DNA of 34,468 nt from positions 68,033 to 102,500 of the forward strand of contig NZ_RAUX01000034.1 of the NCBI RefSeq assembly GCF_013464485.1, given 5' to 3'. The position numbers and the translations under genes were made by a program. Below, one piece after another: positions 25,740 to 34,385 of the stretch. The first letter of the stretch is position 1; each line of letters starts with the position of its first letter. The DNA comes from Stenotrophomonas maltophilia. Its GTDB lineage: Bacteria; Pseudomonadota; Gammaproteobacteria; Xanthomonadales; Xanthomonadaceae. Under the pieces are notes generated by a model, which was not told the DNA's origin, ran no database searches, and worked only from the letters and a program-made list of their open reading frames with translations.

Positions 25740-27449
25740 TTAGTGCAGTCCCAGGCTCAGGTGGTCGGCGATCGGGCCGAGTACCAGCGCCGGCATGAAC
25801 TGCAGCACGGTCAGGATGACGATCACCGAGACCAGGGTCAGGGCGAAGGTCGGGGTTTCGATCTGCAGGCTGCCGGCAGACTCCGGCGCCTGGCGCTTCG
25901 CGGCGAGCTGTGCGGCAACCACCAGTGGGATGATCAACAGCGGGAAGCGGCCCAGCAGCAGCACCAGCGAGCAGCTCAGGTTCCACCACAGCGTGGCGTC
26001 GCCCAGCCCTTCGAAGCCCGAGCCGTTGTTGGCGTAGGCCGAGACGTATTCGTAGAAGACCTGGCTGATGCCATGGAAACCGGGGTTGGAGGTGCCGGCC
26101 AGGCCGGGCACGGCCAGGGTGATCGCGGTGAACACCAGCAGGGTGATCGGCTGCAGCAGCACCAGCAGGGCCAGCAGGCGTACCTGCGGCGTCTCCAGCT
26201 TGCGGCCGAACAGTTCCGGGGTGCGCCCGGTCATCAGCCCGGCCAGGAACACGCCCAGCAGCAGGTACACGATGAACTGCTGCAGGCCGCAGCCGATGCC
26301 ACCCCAGATGGCGCTGACCAGCATGTTGACCATCGCGATGCCACCACTGAGTGGCGCCAGCGAATCGTGCATGCCGTTCACCGAGCCATTGGAGACCTGC
26401 GTTGTCACCGCGGCCCACAATGCGGTGCCATCGGCGCCGAAGCGCACCTCCTTGCCTTCCATCAGCAGAGGGGTGGCCGCGCTGGCGCTATGGCCCTCGC
26501 TCCACATCATGGCGCCAGTGGACAGCAGCGACATGCCCAGCATGCAGCTGAACACCAGTGCGCCGAAGCGGCGCCGGCCGGTGAAAGCACCGATCATGAA
26601 GATCACTGCCATCGGCACCAGCAGGATGCCGACGATCTCCAGCGCGTTCGACAGCGGTGTCGGGTTCTCCAGCGGGAAGCTGCTGTTCGGGCCATACCAG
26701 CCGCCACCGTTGGCGCCCAGCTGCTTGGCCGCGACCATCGCCGCCACCGGGCCCAGCGGCAGTTTCTGCTCGGCCATGCCGGCGCTGGCATCGATCGGCG
26801 TGGCCTGCGGCCCGCCCGCCATCGTTGCTGGCACGCCCTGGCTGGTCAGCACCAGCGTCCACACCAGGCACAACGGCAACAGGAAGCGCACGCACAGGCG
26901 CACCACGTCCACGTAGTAGTTGCCGACCGCCACCTGACGGTCATCGCCGGCCCCGGTGGCCGCCGCAGCCTGCGGCGCACGCGAGAACAACGCGCGCAGC
27001 GTCGCCACCGCCAGCGCCAGGCCCATCATCGGCGTCACCACCTGCAGGCCGGTGATACCGGTCATCTGCGAGAGGTAGGACAGCTGCGCCTGGCCCGAAT
27101 AGTGCTGCTGGTTGGTGTTGGTCAGGAACGAGATCATCGTGTGCAGCGCGGTGTCCCAGCGCATGTTCGGGATCTGGTCCGGGTTCAACGGCAACCAGGC
27201 CTGGGTCATGAACACCGCCTGGGTCAGCACCGCGACCACCACGTTGCTCAGCACGAAGGCCAGCACGTAGCCGCGCCAGGACATCGAGCGCGACGGGTCG
27301 ACACCGAACGTCCTGTACAGCGGCTTTTCGATCCAGTGGAACAACACGTCCACCTTCATCGGCGCACCGCGCATCACGCGGGCCAGGTACAGGCCCAGCG
27401 GCCACGCCAGCAGCAGGCTGGCGGCAATAATCACAAGCATCTCAGTCAT
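25740..27449 (-). CDS. kdpA: Potassium-transporting ATPase subunit A
   Basis: This 569-residue inner-membrane subunit forms the potassium channel of the Kdp pump and belongs to the SKT superfamily. Four selectivity-filter-type loops are visible: [10 protein letters not shown] (about 110-119), [16 protein letters not shown] (about 225-240), [12 protein letters not shown] (about 351-362) and [12 protein letters not shown]. The C-terminus ends in a short hydrophobic stretch (DHLSLGLH). GGAG lies upstream of the ATG. It follows kdpF by 12 bases. Confidence 0.97.
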   Translation of the reverse strand: MTEMLVIIAASLLLAWPLGLYLARVMRGAPMKVDVLFHWIEKPLYRTFGVDPSRSMSWRGYVLAFVLSNVVVAVLTQAVFMTQAWLPLNPDQIPNMRWDTALHTMISFLTNTNQQHYSGQAQLSYLSQMTGITGLQVVTPMMGLALAVATLRALFSRAPQAAAATGAGDDRQVAVGNYYVDVVRLCVRFLLPLCLVWTLVLTSQGVPATMAGGPQATPIDASAGMAEQKLPLGPVAAMVAAKQLGANGGGWYGPNSSFPLENPTPLSNALEIVGILLVPMAVIFMIGAFTGRRRFGALVFSCMLGMSLLSTGAMMWSEGHSASAATPLLMEGKEVRFGADGTALWAAVTTQVSNGSVNGMHDSLAPLSGGIAMVNMLVSAIWGGIGCGLQQFIVYLLLGVFLAGLMTGRTPELFGRKLETPQVRLLALLVLLQPITLLVFTAITLAVPGLAGTSNPGFHGISQVFYEYVSAYANNGSGFEGLGDATLWWNLSCSLVLLLGRFPLLIIPLVVAAQLAAKRQAPESAGSLQIETPTFALTLVSVIVILTVLQFMPALVLGPIADHLSLGLH

Positions 27450-27461
27450 GGCAGGCTCCGC

Positions 27462-27554
27462 TCAGAACGACTCGGGCCGCAGCACGACATAGAGAAGATA
27501 AGCGGCGGCGACCAGCACCAGCACGCCACACAACAACGACAGCCAGGGGGACAT
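27462..27554 (-). CDS. kdpF: Potassium-transporting ATPase subunit F (small peptide)
   Basis: This 30-residue peptide has one membrane segment (LLCGVLVLVAAAYLLYVVL) followed by RPESF, the typical KdpF ending. KdpF stabilises the KdpABC complex in the membrane. The start at 27554 (MSPWL) was chosen because it gives the family's length and follows an AGGAC ribosome site; the open frame continues upstream without similarity. It is the first gene of the kdpFABCDE operon. Confidence 0.9.
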   Translation of the reverse strand: MSPWLSLLCGVLVLVAAAYLLYVVLRPESF

Positions 27555-27645
27555 TGCAATAGCGTCCTGGTGGAACCCCTCCACCTCAGGCCGCCATCGT
27601 CGTCCTGCCCCCCATAAACGCACTACGCGCCGGACCGGGCCGACG

Positions 27646-27662
27646 CGTAAAGAGTGCATAAA
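27646..27662 (-). promoter_or_regulatory. Candidate KdpE operator upstream of kdpF
   Basis: The minus strand reads TTTATGCACTCTTTACG, that is TTTAT-N6-TTTAC, 92 bases before kdpF. The E. coli kdp operator bound by KdpE has the same two half-sites with the same spacing (TTTATACTTTTTTTAC). It stands out as the only AT-rich stretch in a GC-rich gap. A further TTTATG at 27613-27618 could be a -10 element or extra half-site. Confidence 0.65.
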
Positions 27663-27693
27663 TTCGATGGGCCAACCCGTAACCAGGCCACGG

Positions 27694-27717
27694 GTAGCGC
27701 CGGGCCATGCCCGGCGG
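27694..27717. repeat. SMAG-type palindrome
   Basis: GTAG followed by a perfect 8-bp stem (CGCCGGGC/GCCCGGCG) around CAT and a closing G. It lies 12 bases past the stop of the coiled-coil protein gene and just upstream of the kdp operator, so it may isolate the two transcripts. Confidence 0.75.
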
Positions 27718-27728
27718 CAGGAGCGTCG

Positions 27729-28391
27729 TCAGCCCGCCGGGGCAGCCGGCGCCACGCCCTTCAGCTCGCGATAGCGCTGCAGGGTACTTTCGATTTCCGC
27801 CCTCAACGCCTGCTGCTGCTGCAGGAATCCGGCCTGCAGGCGCTGCTGCGACTGCAGTTGCACGTGCCGCTGGCGGATCGCCTCGGCCTGCTTGTCTGCC
27901 ACCTTGGCGCCGGCCAGCTCGCGATCTCCCGCCGCCGCCAGCAGGGCTACCAGCGACTCCCGCAGGCTGGTGACGTTGTACTCGGCGGTCTTCAGGTTGT
28001 TGTCCAGCACGTCCTGGCGCTCGGCGAACACCCGGCGCAGGTCATCCTCGCTGGCGTAAGTGGTCAGCATTGCCTGCTCGGTGCGCTGGCGGGTCTGCTC
28101 GGCCATCAGGTCCAGCTGCTGCTGCGCAGCCACCGTGCTGGCGGCGGCGCGCTCTTCGTCGGTCAACGCGCGCTGGACCTGCGCATTGCGCAGGCCACTC
28201 TTCGCGTTGAACTCCTCGCGGGCACGGTTCACCGCATCAGCCGGCAGCGAATCACTGCAGATTCGCTCCTTGCCCTCGTTCCAGCAGTACAGCTTCTTCT
28301 CCACCTTGTCGCCGCCCCGCGATTGCGCGGGTACGGTGAACGGCACGGCCAGCAGCAAGCCAGCAAAGAGGACAGCAGGAACTCGGGACAT
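27729..28391 (-). CDS. Secreted coiled-coil protein, DUF4124-like N-terminus
   Basis: This 220-residue protein has a signal peptide (core VLFAGLLLAVPFTV, cut near PAQS). The mature N-terminus (KKLYCWNEGKERICSDSLP, about 32-50) resembles a DUF4124 module, where an aromatic-rich strand is followed by a short acidic loop; two cysteines here could form a disulphide. The rest (about 55-210) is long helices rich in Gln, Arg, Glu and Ala, probably coiled coil, ending in a Pro/Ala tail. It is probably periplasmic; the function is unknown. It lies 18 bases downstream of pyrE in the same direction and is probably cotranscribed with it. Confidence 0.75.
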   Translation of the reverse strand: MSRVPAVLFAGLLLAVPFTVPAQSRGGDKVEKKLYCWNEGKERICSDSLPADAVNRAREEFNAKSGLRNAQVQRALTDEERAAASTVAAQQQLDLMAEQTRQRTEQAMLTTYASEDDLRRVFAERQDVLDNNLKTAEYNVTSLRESLVALLAAAGDRELAGAKVADKQAEAIRQRHVQLQSQQRLQAGFLQQQQALRAEIESTLQRYRELKGVAPAAPAG

Positions 28392-28409
28392 GACCTTTCC
28401 CCTGGACGG

Positions 28410-29069
28410 TCAGCGGATCGAACGGACGCCGTACTGGGCCCGGTAGGCTTCCAGCGGCTGCCGGTAACCCACAAGTTCCGGGTTGCCGGAGGCGAAATCA
28501 AGCAGATCGGCCAGCGACGCCACAGCGATCACCGGAATGCCGGCTTCCTCGGCCACCGATTGTGCCGCCGAGCGGCGGTCGGTCTCCGAAGCGATCTCCT
28601 GGCGGTCCAGCGCCACCACGATGCCAGCCGGGGTGCCGCCGGCGGCACGGATGATGCCCAGCGCTTCGCGGATCGCAGTACCGGCGGTGATCACGTCATC
28701 AACGATCAGCACGCGCTTGCCATTCATGTCGGCGCCGATCAGCTGGCCGCCTTCGCCATGGTCCTTGGCTTCCTTGCGGTTGAACGACAGCGGCAGGTCG
28801 CGGCCACGCTGGGCCAGCTCGCAGGCCATCGCGGTGGCCAGCGGAATGCCCTTGTAGGCCGGGCCGAACACCACGTCGTACTTGATCCCGGTGGCATCGA
28901 TGGCATCGGCGTAGCAGGCGCCGAGCTGCGACAGCAGCGAACCGGAGTCGAAACGACCGGCGTTGAAGAAATAGGGGCTCAGCCGGCCGGACTTGAGGGT
29001 GAACTGGCCGAAGCGAAGGGCATCGGCCGTCAGGGCCAGCTGCAGGAAACGGTGGCGGTGGTCGCTCAT
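28410..29069 (-). CDS. pyrE: Orotate phosphoribosyltransferase
   Basis: This 219-residue enzyme converts orotate and PRPP to orotidine-5'-monophosphate in de novo pyrimidine synthesis. The PRPP-binding signature VLIVDDVITAGTA (120-132) is complete; FTLKSGRLSPYFFNAG (23-38) and FGPAYKGIPLA (68-78) form the orotate site; FNRKEAKDHGEGG (96-108) is the catalytic flexible loop. The start at 29069 (MSDHRHRF) matches the family; ATG codons at 29084 and 29090 are in frame and cannot be excluded because none has a strong ribosome site. It is divergent from the exonuclease III gene. Confidence 0.96.
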   Translation of the reverse strand: MSDHRHRFLQLALTADALRFGQFTLKSGRLSPYFFNAGRFDSGSLLSQLGACYADAIDATGIKYDVVFGPAYKGIPLATAMACELAQRGRDLPLSFNRKEAKDHGEGGQLIGADMNGKRVLIVDDVITAGTAIREALGIIRAAGGTPAGIVVALDRQEIASETDRRSAAQSVAEEAGIPVIAVASLADLLDFASGNPELVGYRQPLEAYRAQYGVRSIR

Positions 29070-29230
29070 CAAAACTCGATTCATCTTCATTTGGAGCACA
29101 AATCCTAATCCAGCTGGGCGTTTCGCGCTCGTCCGGGCCCATGTGAAGGCCACCATGGCCCTGCCTGGCGGACTGCGCAGCCCTGCAGGCAACCGGTATG
29201 CTTGCCCGGTTTCCCGCCGCAGGTCCCCGC

Positions 29231-30031
29231 ATGCGCATCATCAGTTTCAACGCCAATGGCATCCGTTCCGCCGCGACCAAGGGCTTCCTTGACTGGTTCC
29301 GTGCCCAGGACGCCGACGTCCTGTGCATCCAGGAGACCAAGGCCCAGGAAGACCAGCTGACCGACCCGATGTTCCGCCCGGATGGCCACCACTGCTTCTA
29401 CCGCGATGCCATCACCAAGAAGGGCTACAGCGGCGTGGCGATCTACAGCAAGCGCGAGCCGGACCAGGTCATCACTTCGCTGGGCTGGGCCCCGTTCGAC
29501 GACGAAGGCCGCTACATCGAGGCGCGCTACGGAAACCTCAGCGTGGTCTCCTTCTACATCCCGTCCGGCAGCTCGGGCGACCTGCGCCAGGGTTTCAAGT
29601 TCGAAGTGATGGAATGGCTGCGGCCGATCCTCGAGAAGTGGGCGCGCAGCGGCCGCGACTACGTGCTGTGCGGCGACTGGAACATCGTGCGTTCGGCGCT
29701 GGACATCAAGAACTGGAAGTCCAACCAGAAAAACTCCGGCTGCCTGCCGGAAGAGCGCGACTGGCTCAACGCCCTGTGCGCTGACCACGGCCAGGCTACC
29801 GATGTCGCCGCCGGCCGCGGTTGGGCCGATGCCTACCGCCTGCTCAACCCCACCGGCGAGGACTACACCTGGTGGAGCAACCGTGGCGCCGCCCGCGCCA
29901 ACAATGTCGGTTGGCGCATCGATTACCAGTTCATCACCCCGGGCCTGCGTGACCGCCTGCGCAGTTGCTCGATCTACCGCGACGAGCGCTTCTCCGACCA
30001 CGCCCCGTTCACCGTGGACTACGACCTGTGA
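29231..30031 (+). CDS. Exodeoxyribonuclease III family protein (AmpN candidate)
   Basis: This 266-residue member of the endonuclease/exonuclease/phosphatase superfamily keeps the catalytic set: Asn9 region (SFNANGIR), metal ligand Glu35 in IQETKA, CGDWNI with the Asp-x-Asn pair, WRIDYQF, and Asp256-His257 in SDHAPF. It is therefore expected to be an active AP endonuclease/3'-5' exonuclease, unlike the inactive Pseudomonas Crc proteins, which share the fold. In S. maltophilia a two-gene ampN-ampG operon needed for L1/L2 beta-lactamase induction has been described; the coupling to ampG here suggests that this is that pair, but the identity with AmpN is from memory. CAGGT precedes the ATG at 29231. 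Its stop overlaps the ampG start (GTGA). Confidence 0.88.
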   Translation: MRIISFNANGIRSAATKGFLDWFRAQDADVLCIQETKAQEDQLTDPMFRPDGHHCFYRDAITKKGYSGVAIYSKREPDQVITSLGWAPFDDEGRYIEARYGNLSVVSFYIPSGSSGDLRQGFKFEVMEWLRPILEKWARSGRDYVLCGDWNIVRSALDIKNWKSNQKNSGCLPEERDWLNALCADHGQATDVAAGRGWADAYRLLNPTGEDYTWWSNRGAARANNVGWRIDYQFITPGLRDRLRSCSIYRDERFSDHAPFTVDYDL

Positions 30032-31332
30032 CCGAGGCTGCCAAGCCGGTCAGCTACAAGGGCTGGGCAGGCATCAAGCGCGCCTTCGGTACGCCGTCGG
30101 CGCTGACCATGGCCATGCTCGGCTTCGGCAGCGGCCTGCCGTTCCTGCTGATCGCCTCGCAGACCCTTTCCACGCGCCTTCGCGATGTCGGCCTGGACCT
30201 GGGCAGCATCGGCCTGATCAGCCTGGCCAGTTTCTTCTACCTGCTCAAGTTCCTGTGGGCACCGCTGCTGGACCGCTATGCCTTCCCGCTGCTGGGCGGG
30301 CTCGGTCGCCGCCGCTCGTGGCTGCTGGTATCGCAGCTGATGGTGCTGGTCGGTCTGGTTGCGCTGGCCTTCGTGCGGCCCGAGCAGGGCGTCTGGCCGC
30401 TGGTGATGTGGGTGCTGGTGGCGTCGTTCGCCGGCGCCACCCAGGATTCGGCGGTCGATGCCTACCGCATCGAGATCGCACCGCAGGCCGCGCAGGCCGC
30501 GCTGGCCGCCACCTATACGCTGGGCTACCGGATCGGCCTGATCCTGGCAGGTGCTGGCGCGCTGTACCTGGCCCAGTTCGAGGGCTGGATCGTCGCCTAT
30601 CTGGCGATGGCGGCGCTGATGCTGCTGCCGATCATCACCACTCTGCTGTGTGCCGAACCGCAGCGCCCGGCTACCGCCGTACAGCGCCGCATCGACGTTG
30701 CCGAAGCGTTCGTCCAGCCAATCACCAGCTTCTTCAGCCGCAACGGCGTGGCACTGGCATTGGTGCTGCTCGCCTTCGTCGGTCTGTTCAAGTTCCCCGA
30801 CCAGGTGATCGGCGTGATGGCAGGGCCGTTCTACCTCGACTCAGGGTTCGACAAGGCCGACATTGCCACCGTCTCCAAGTTGTTCGGCGTGTGGATGGGG
30901 ATCGGCGGCGCGTTCCTGGGCGGTATCGCCGTGGCCGCGTTCGGCTTCCGTCGCATGCTGCTGATGGCCGCGTTGGGCGTGGCACTGTCCAACCTTGCTT
31001 TCCTGCTGATGGCGCACAACCCAGGCAAGTTGTGGGCGTTCTATGCCGCGCTCAGTGCCGACAATCTGTTCCAGGGCTTTGCCGGCACTGTGCTGGTGGC
31101 CTTCATGTCGTCGCTGACCGACCGCAATTTCACCGCCACCCAGTACGCGTTGCTGGTCTCGCTGGCCAACCTGCCGGGCAAGTTCGTCGGTGGTGTCTCC
31201 GGTTACATCGTCGAAGCCACGTCCTACAGCACCTTCTTCATCCTCAGCTCGATCACCGTGGTGCCGACCCTGCTGCTGCTGGCATGGCTCTGGCCGCGCA
31301 TCGCCGATCGCGGGCCGCCGCCGGCCGCCTGA
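30028..31332 (+). CDS. ampG: AmpG family muropeptide permease (MFS)
   Basis: This 434-residue inner-membrane transporter starts MTEAAKPVSYKGWAG and has the AmpG opening MLGFGSGLPFLLIASQTLSTRL, the loop APLLDRY...GRRRSWLL, and ATQDSAVDAYRIE in helix 4. AmpG imports GlcNAc-anhydroMurNAc peptides released during wall turnover, so they can be recycled; in beta-lactamase-inducible species the imported peptides also signal through AmpR. The start is a GTG that overlaps the exonuclease III stop (GTGA), indicating translational coupling; the frame is open upstream inside the nuclease gene but codes no transporter sequence there. AnmK, which acts on the imported sugar, is encoded nearby. Confidence 0.92.
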   Translation: MTEAAKPVSYKGWAGIKRAFGTPSALTMAMLGFGSGLPFLLIASQTLSTRLRDVGLDLGSIGLISLASFFYLLKFLWAPLLDRYAFPLLGGLGRRRSWLLVSQLMVLVGLVALAFVRPEQGVWPLVMWVLVASFAGATQDSAVDAYRIEIAPQAAQAALAATYTLGYRIGLILAGAGALYLAQFEGWIVAYLAMAALMLLPIITTLLCAEPQRPATAVQRRIDVAEAFVQPITSFFSRNGVALALVLLAFVGLFKFPDQVIGVMAGPFYLDSGFDKADIATVSKLFGVWMGIGGAFLGGIAVAAFGFRRMLLMAALGVALSNLAFLLMAHNPGKLWAFYAALSADNLFQGFAGTVLVAFMSSLTDRNFTATQYALLVSLANLPGKFVGGVSGYIVEATSYSTFFILSSITVVPTLLLLAWLWPRIADRGPPPAA

Positions 31333-31409
31333 TTGCCTGCCCGCCCGGTCTGCGGGATCATCGCCCCGACGCGCCGAGGGGGCGGTGCCTTGCGAACGGG
31401 GAAGTGAGC

Positions 31410-31640
31410 ATGGCCGACGTTGTGCTGCGGGACGTGGACCCGCTGCTGCTGGAACGTATCCGACGGGTCGCGGTCGCCCGCGGCTGGACCCACGAACAGA
31501 CCTGTGCCGCCCTGCTGGAGCAGGGCTTGTTCAGCAGTGAACTGGAGGTGCGCTCCGGCTTCGGCGATCCGGAGGTGGACGCGCTCTCCGACGCCATCGC
31601 CGCCCTGCAGGCACTGCCCGCAGGGCAGGGCTTCGATTAG
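31410..31640 (+). CDS. Small ribbon-helix-helix-like protein
   Basis: This 76-residue protein begins ADVVLRDVDPLLLERIRRVA, a short beta strand followed by two helices (about 12-24 and 28-40), which is the pattern of Arc/FitA-type ribbon-helix-helix DNA-binding domains. The C-terminal half is acidic and Ala-rich (DPEVDALSDAIAALQAL). GGGGAAG before the ATG is a good ribosome site. It follows ampG by 77 bases in the same direction. No toxin-like partner is next to it, so an antitoxin role is not supported; a small regulator is the better guess. I do not recognise a named family. Confidence 0.7.
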   Translation: MADVVLRDVDPLLLERIRRVAVARGWTHEQTCAALLEQGLFSSELEVRSGFGDPEVDALSDAIAALQALPAGQGFD

Positions 31641-31658
31641 CGGCCGCGCCGCAATGCT

Positions 31659-31683
31659 GTAGTGCCGAGCCCACGCTCGGCTG
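31659..31683. repeat. SMAG-type palindrome
   Basis: GTAG, then a 7-bp stem (GCCGAGC/GCTCGGC) around CCAC, closing TG. It lies between the convergent small-protein and anmK genes. Confidence 0.8.
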
Positions 31684-31687
31684 CCCG

Positions 31688-31711
31688 GTAGATCCACGTC
31701 ATGCGTGGATG
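31688..31711. repeat. SMAG-type palindrome, second unit
   Basis: GTAG followed by a 7-bp stem (ATCCACG/CGTGGAT) around TCATG. It differs from the unit at 19532-19555 by one base, so both belong to the same subfamily. It ends eight bases before the anmK stop. Confidence 0.8.
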
Positions 31712-31719
31712 ACGCCACC

Positions 31720-32847
31720 TCACGCCAGATGGATCGCGCCGAGGATCCGCGGGCCCTTCGCCCCGGTCACGCTCGGCAGGTTGCCGGCCAGCCCGTCCAT
31801 CGTCCGCTGCGCAAGCCACGCAAACCCCATCGCTTCCACGTACTCCGGGTCCAGCCCATGCACCGCGCTGGATTCCACCTGTACGCCCGGCAGCCGCGCC
31901 GCCAAGCGCTTCATCAGCTGCCGGTTGCGCACACCGCCGCCACAGACCAGCAGGCGGCGGGTCTGCGGCTGCTGCGCCAGCAGCGCATCGGCCACCGTTG
32001 CCACGGTCAGCTCCAACAGGGTGGCCTGCACATCGGCCGCAGCGTACTGGCCTTCGTCCATGTGCGCCTCGGCCCAGGCCAGGTGGAACTGCTCACGGCC
32101 CGTGCTCTTCGGCGGCGGCAGTGCGAACCATGGGTCCGAACGCCAACCGGCCAGCAGGCTGTCGTCCACCGCGCCGCTGGCCGCATAGGCGCCATCGGCA
32201 TCGAAGGTGCGGCCGGTGTGACGCTGGCACCAGGCATCCATCAGTGCGTTGGCCGGGCCGGTATCGAAGCCACGTACGGCGCCCTCGCGCGGGATCAGGG
32301 TCAGGTTGGCGATACCGCCCAGGTTGAGCACCGCACGGTCCTCGTCGGCGGTGCCCAGCATGCCCAGGTGGAACGCCGGCATCAGCGGCGCGCCATGGCC
32401 CCCGGCCGCCACGTCGCGGCGGCGGAAGTCGTTTACCGTGGTGATCCCGGTCAGTTCGGCGAGACGGTTGCCATCGCCCAGCTGTACGGTGAACGCCGGG
32501 TCGGCCAGTGGGCGATGGCGTACGGTCTGGCCGTGCGAGCCGATCGCACGTACCTGGCGGCGGTCCACGCCAGCCTCGGCCAGCAGCTGGTTGGCGGCCT
32601 CGGCGAAGTGGATCGCGATCCGCGCATCCAGCTCGCCTAGCTCCTCCAGCGAGTCCAGCGGGCCGCCTTCGCCCAGCGCCACCAGCCGCGCACGCAGCAC
32701 CGGCTCCCAGCGGGCGGTCAGCCCGTGCACGAAGCGGCAGCCACCGCCGTCGGGGAACTGCACCAGCGCGGCATCGATGCCATCGGCGCTGGTGCCCGAC
32801 ATCAGGCCAAGGTACAGGGGGGCGTCAGTGTCGGCAGTGGTGTTCAT
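31720..32847 (-). CDS. anmK: Anhydro-N-acetylmuramic acid kinase
   Basis: This 375-residue kinase converts 1,6-anhydroMurNAc and ATP to MurNAc-6-phosphate in cell-wall recycling. It has the family's ASKHA-fold signatures: [16 protein letters not shown] near the N-terminus, [29 protein letters not shown] with the catalytic Asp, [25 protein letters not shown] and [13 protein letters not shown]. Length is normal. The start at 32847 (MNTTAD) was preferred; ATG codons at 32856 and 32874 are in frame but overlap the mepM terminator. Together with ampG it gives two consecutive steps of muropeptide recycling in this stretch. Confidence 0.95.
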   Translation of the reverse strand: MNTTADTDAPLYLGLMSGTSADGIDAALVQFPDGGGCRFVHGLTARWEPVLRARLVALGEGGPLDSLEELGELDARIAIHFAEAANQLLAEAGVDRRQVRAIGSHGQTVRHRPLADPAFTVQLGDGNRLAELTGITTVNDFRRRDVAAGGHGAPLMPAFHLGMLGTADEDRAVLNLGGIANLTLIPREGAVRGFDTGPANALMDAWCQRHTGRTFDADGAYAASGAVDDSLLAGWRSDPWFALPPPKSTGREQFHLAWAEAHMDEGQYAAADVQATLLELTVATVADALLAQQPQTRRLLVCGGGVRNRQLMKRLAARLPGVQVESSAVHGLDPEYVEAMGFAWLAQRTMDGLAGNLPSVTGAKGPRILGAIHLA

Positions 32848-32856
32848 GGCGGGCAT

Positions 32857-32894
32857 AAAAAAAGGACGCGGCAAGCTTGGGCTGCCGCGTCCTT
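32857..32894 (-). terminator. Intrinsic terminator of the M23 endopeptidase gene
   Basis: On the minus strand AAGGACGCGGCA and TGCCGCGTCCTT form a perfect 12-bp stem around a nine-base loop, followed by seven T. It separates the endopeptidase gene from anmK; the T-tract ends only 10 bases from the anmK start. Confidence 0.9.
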
Positions 32895-32912
32895 CTTCGT
32901 CAACGCAGGGGT

Positions 32913-34385
32913 TCAGCCGCGCTTGCGGCCGGTCGCCTGCTTGTCCTTGGCGCTGGCCACCTCGGGGGCGGTCTCGTCGCGGCTGGTCGGTGCCGGGCTG
33001 GCATCGGCGTAGATCAGCTTTTCCATGCCCTGGATGCGGGCCATCGCCGGCGCGGTCTGCGCGCGGAAGGCCACCAGCTCGGCGCCCTTCAGCGGCTCCG
33101 GCGGCGGCATGGTCACGGTCAGCGGGTTGCGGTGCTCGCCGTTGACGCGGAATTCGTAGTGCAGGTGCGGGCCGGTGGCCAGGCCGGTCGAGCCGACATA
33201 GCCGATCACCGTGCCCTGCGCCACGCGCTGGCCGGTCTTGATGTTGGCAAAGCGCGACATGTGCCCGTACAGCGTCGTGTGGCCGCGGCCATGGTCGAGG
33301 ATCACCACGTTGCCGTAGCCACGCTGCACGCCGGCAAACTGCACGCGGGCGTCGCCGGCGGCCATGATCGGGGTGCCGGTGCGCGCGGCGTAGTCCACGC
33401 CCTTGTGCATGCGCATCTTGCCCAGCACCGGGTGCTTGCGCGCGCCGAAGGTCGAGCTCAGCCGCGCGAACGGGATCGGCATGCGGATGAAGCTCTTCTT
33501 CAGCGAACGGCCATTGATGTCGTAGTACTCGGACTTGCCGTTGCGGTCGAAGCGGAAGCCGGAATAGGTCTTGCCACCGGTGGTGAAGGTCGCCGCCAGG
33601 ATCTTGCTGGTGTCCACCTTCTCGCCTTCGCGCCAGGTTTCATCCATCACCACGCTGAAGCGGTCGCCCGGCTGCAGGTCCTTGGAAAAGTCGATGTCGT
33701 ACTTGAAGATGTCGTCGGTCATCGTCGCGATCGCCGACGGCGACAGCCCGGCGCGCCGGGCCGCGGCATACAGCGAGCTGGTGATCTCGCCACTGGTGAC
33801 CACGGTGCGCGTGGAGGTCTCGCGCTGGGTCACCTTCTCCTTGATGTCATCGCCGGCCAGGCTGAGCTCCACCCGGTTGTCGGCATCGCGGTCGAAGCGG
33901 ATGCTGCGCAGGTCACCGGACAGCGGCATGTCGAAGGCGATCTCGGCGCCCGGGCGCAGCTTGGTCAGCGCCTCGCGCGCGCCGGGATGGTCCAGCACCC
34001 GGTGCAGGGTGGTGGCAGGAATGCCGGCCTTGTCGAACAGATCGCTCAGAGTCTGCCCGCGTTGCACCCGCAGTACCTGCCAGCTGTCGCCGGGAACCTG
34101 CTGTTGGCGGGCCAGGGCCAGCGGCGGCAACGGCAGCGCCAGGCTGGTGTGGCTGTCGGCGAAGGGCGCATCGATGGTGTGCGAGAAACCGGGGACGATC
34201 GTCGCCACCAGGGCGCCGATGGTCGCGAACAGGCTGGCGTGCATCCAATGGCGGCGGGTCCAGCGCTCATTGAAGGCGGCTGGCAGGTGTTGCCTGAGCT
34301 TCCGATGCAGGGCGTTGTCGTGCAGGACGTGAAGGCGTTCCTGGAAGCGCTGCTTGCGTGCGCGCCCTTGTTCGGAATTGTGCAT
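32913..34385 (-). CDS. mepM: M23 family peptidoglycan DD-endopeptidase, MepM-like
   Basis: 490 residues. A basic cytoplasmic head (about 1-46) precedes one membrane segment (about 48-68), an OapA/LysM-like domain (about 100-155, [22 protein letters not shown]), a linker domain with [19 protein letters not shown], and the C-terminal LytM zinc peptidase (about 310-420). Zinc ligands are His327 and Asp331 in [13 protein letters not shown] and His409 in HLHYEF (His407 catalytic). MepM-type enzymes cut D-Ala-mDAP crosslinks so that new strands can be inserted. The Pro/Lys-rich tail after residue 450 is not conserved. AGGAAAA lies upstream of the ATG. Its strong terminator separates it from anmK. 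Confidence 0.92.
   Translation of the reverse strand: MHNSEQGRARKQRFQERLHVLHDNALHRKLRQHLPAAFNERWTRRHWMHASLFATIGALVATIVPGFSHTIDAPFADSHTSLALPLPPLALARQQQVPGDSWQVLRVQRGQTLSDLFDKAGIPATTLHRVLDHPGAREALTKLRPGAEIAFDMPLSGDLRSIRFDRDADNRVELSLAGDDIKEKVTQRETSTRTVVTSGEITSSLYAAARRAGLSPSAIATMTDDIFKYDIDFSKDLQPGDRFSVVMDETWREGEKVDTSKILAATFTTGGKTYSGFRFDRNGKSEYYDINGRSLKKSFIRMPIPFARLSSTFGARKHPVLGKMRMHKGVDYAARTGTPIMAAGDARVQFAGVQRGYGNVVILDHGRGHTTLYGHMSRFANIKTGQRVAQGTVIGYVGSTGLATGPHLHYEFRVNGEHRNPLTVTMPPPEPLKGAELVAFRAQTAPAMARIQGMEKLIYADASPAPTSRDETAPEVASAKDKQATGRKRG

Noticed and set aside
24777-27617. Long open frame on the plus strand opposite kdpB and kdpA
   Set aside because: Same reasoning: an antisense shadow of two certain genes, without a ribosome site or recognisable motif.
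27654-29108. Open frame on the plus strand across the kdp promoter, the coiled-coil gene and pyrE
   Set aside because: It runs antisense through pyrE and a signal-peptide-bearing gene and has no motif or ribosome site.
29231-30031. Crc catabolite-repression protein
   Set aside because: Crc shares the fold but lacks nuclease residues; here the catalytic and metal-binding residues are all present.
31410-31640. Antitoxin of a toxin-antitoxin pair
   Set aside because: The protein resembles RHH antitoxins, but no small toxin gene (PIN, RelE/ParE type) lies on either side.
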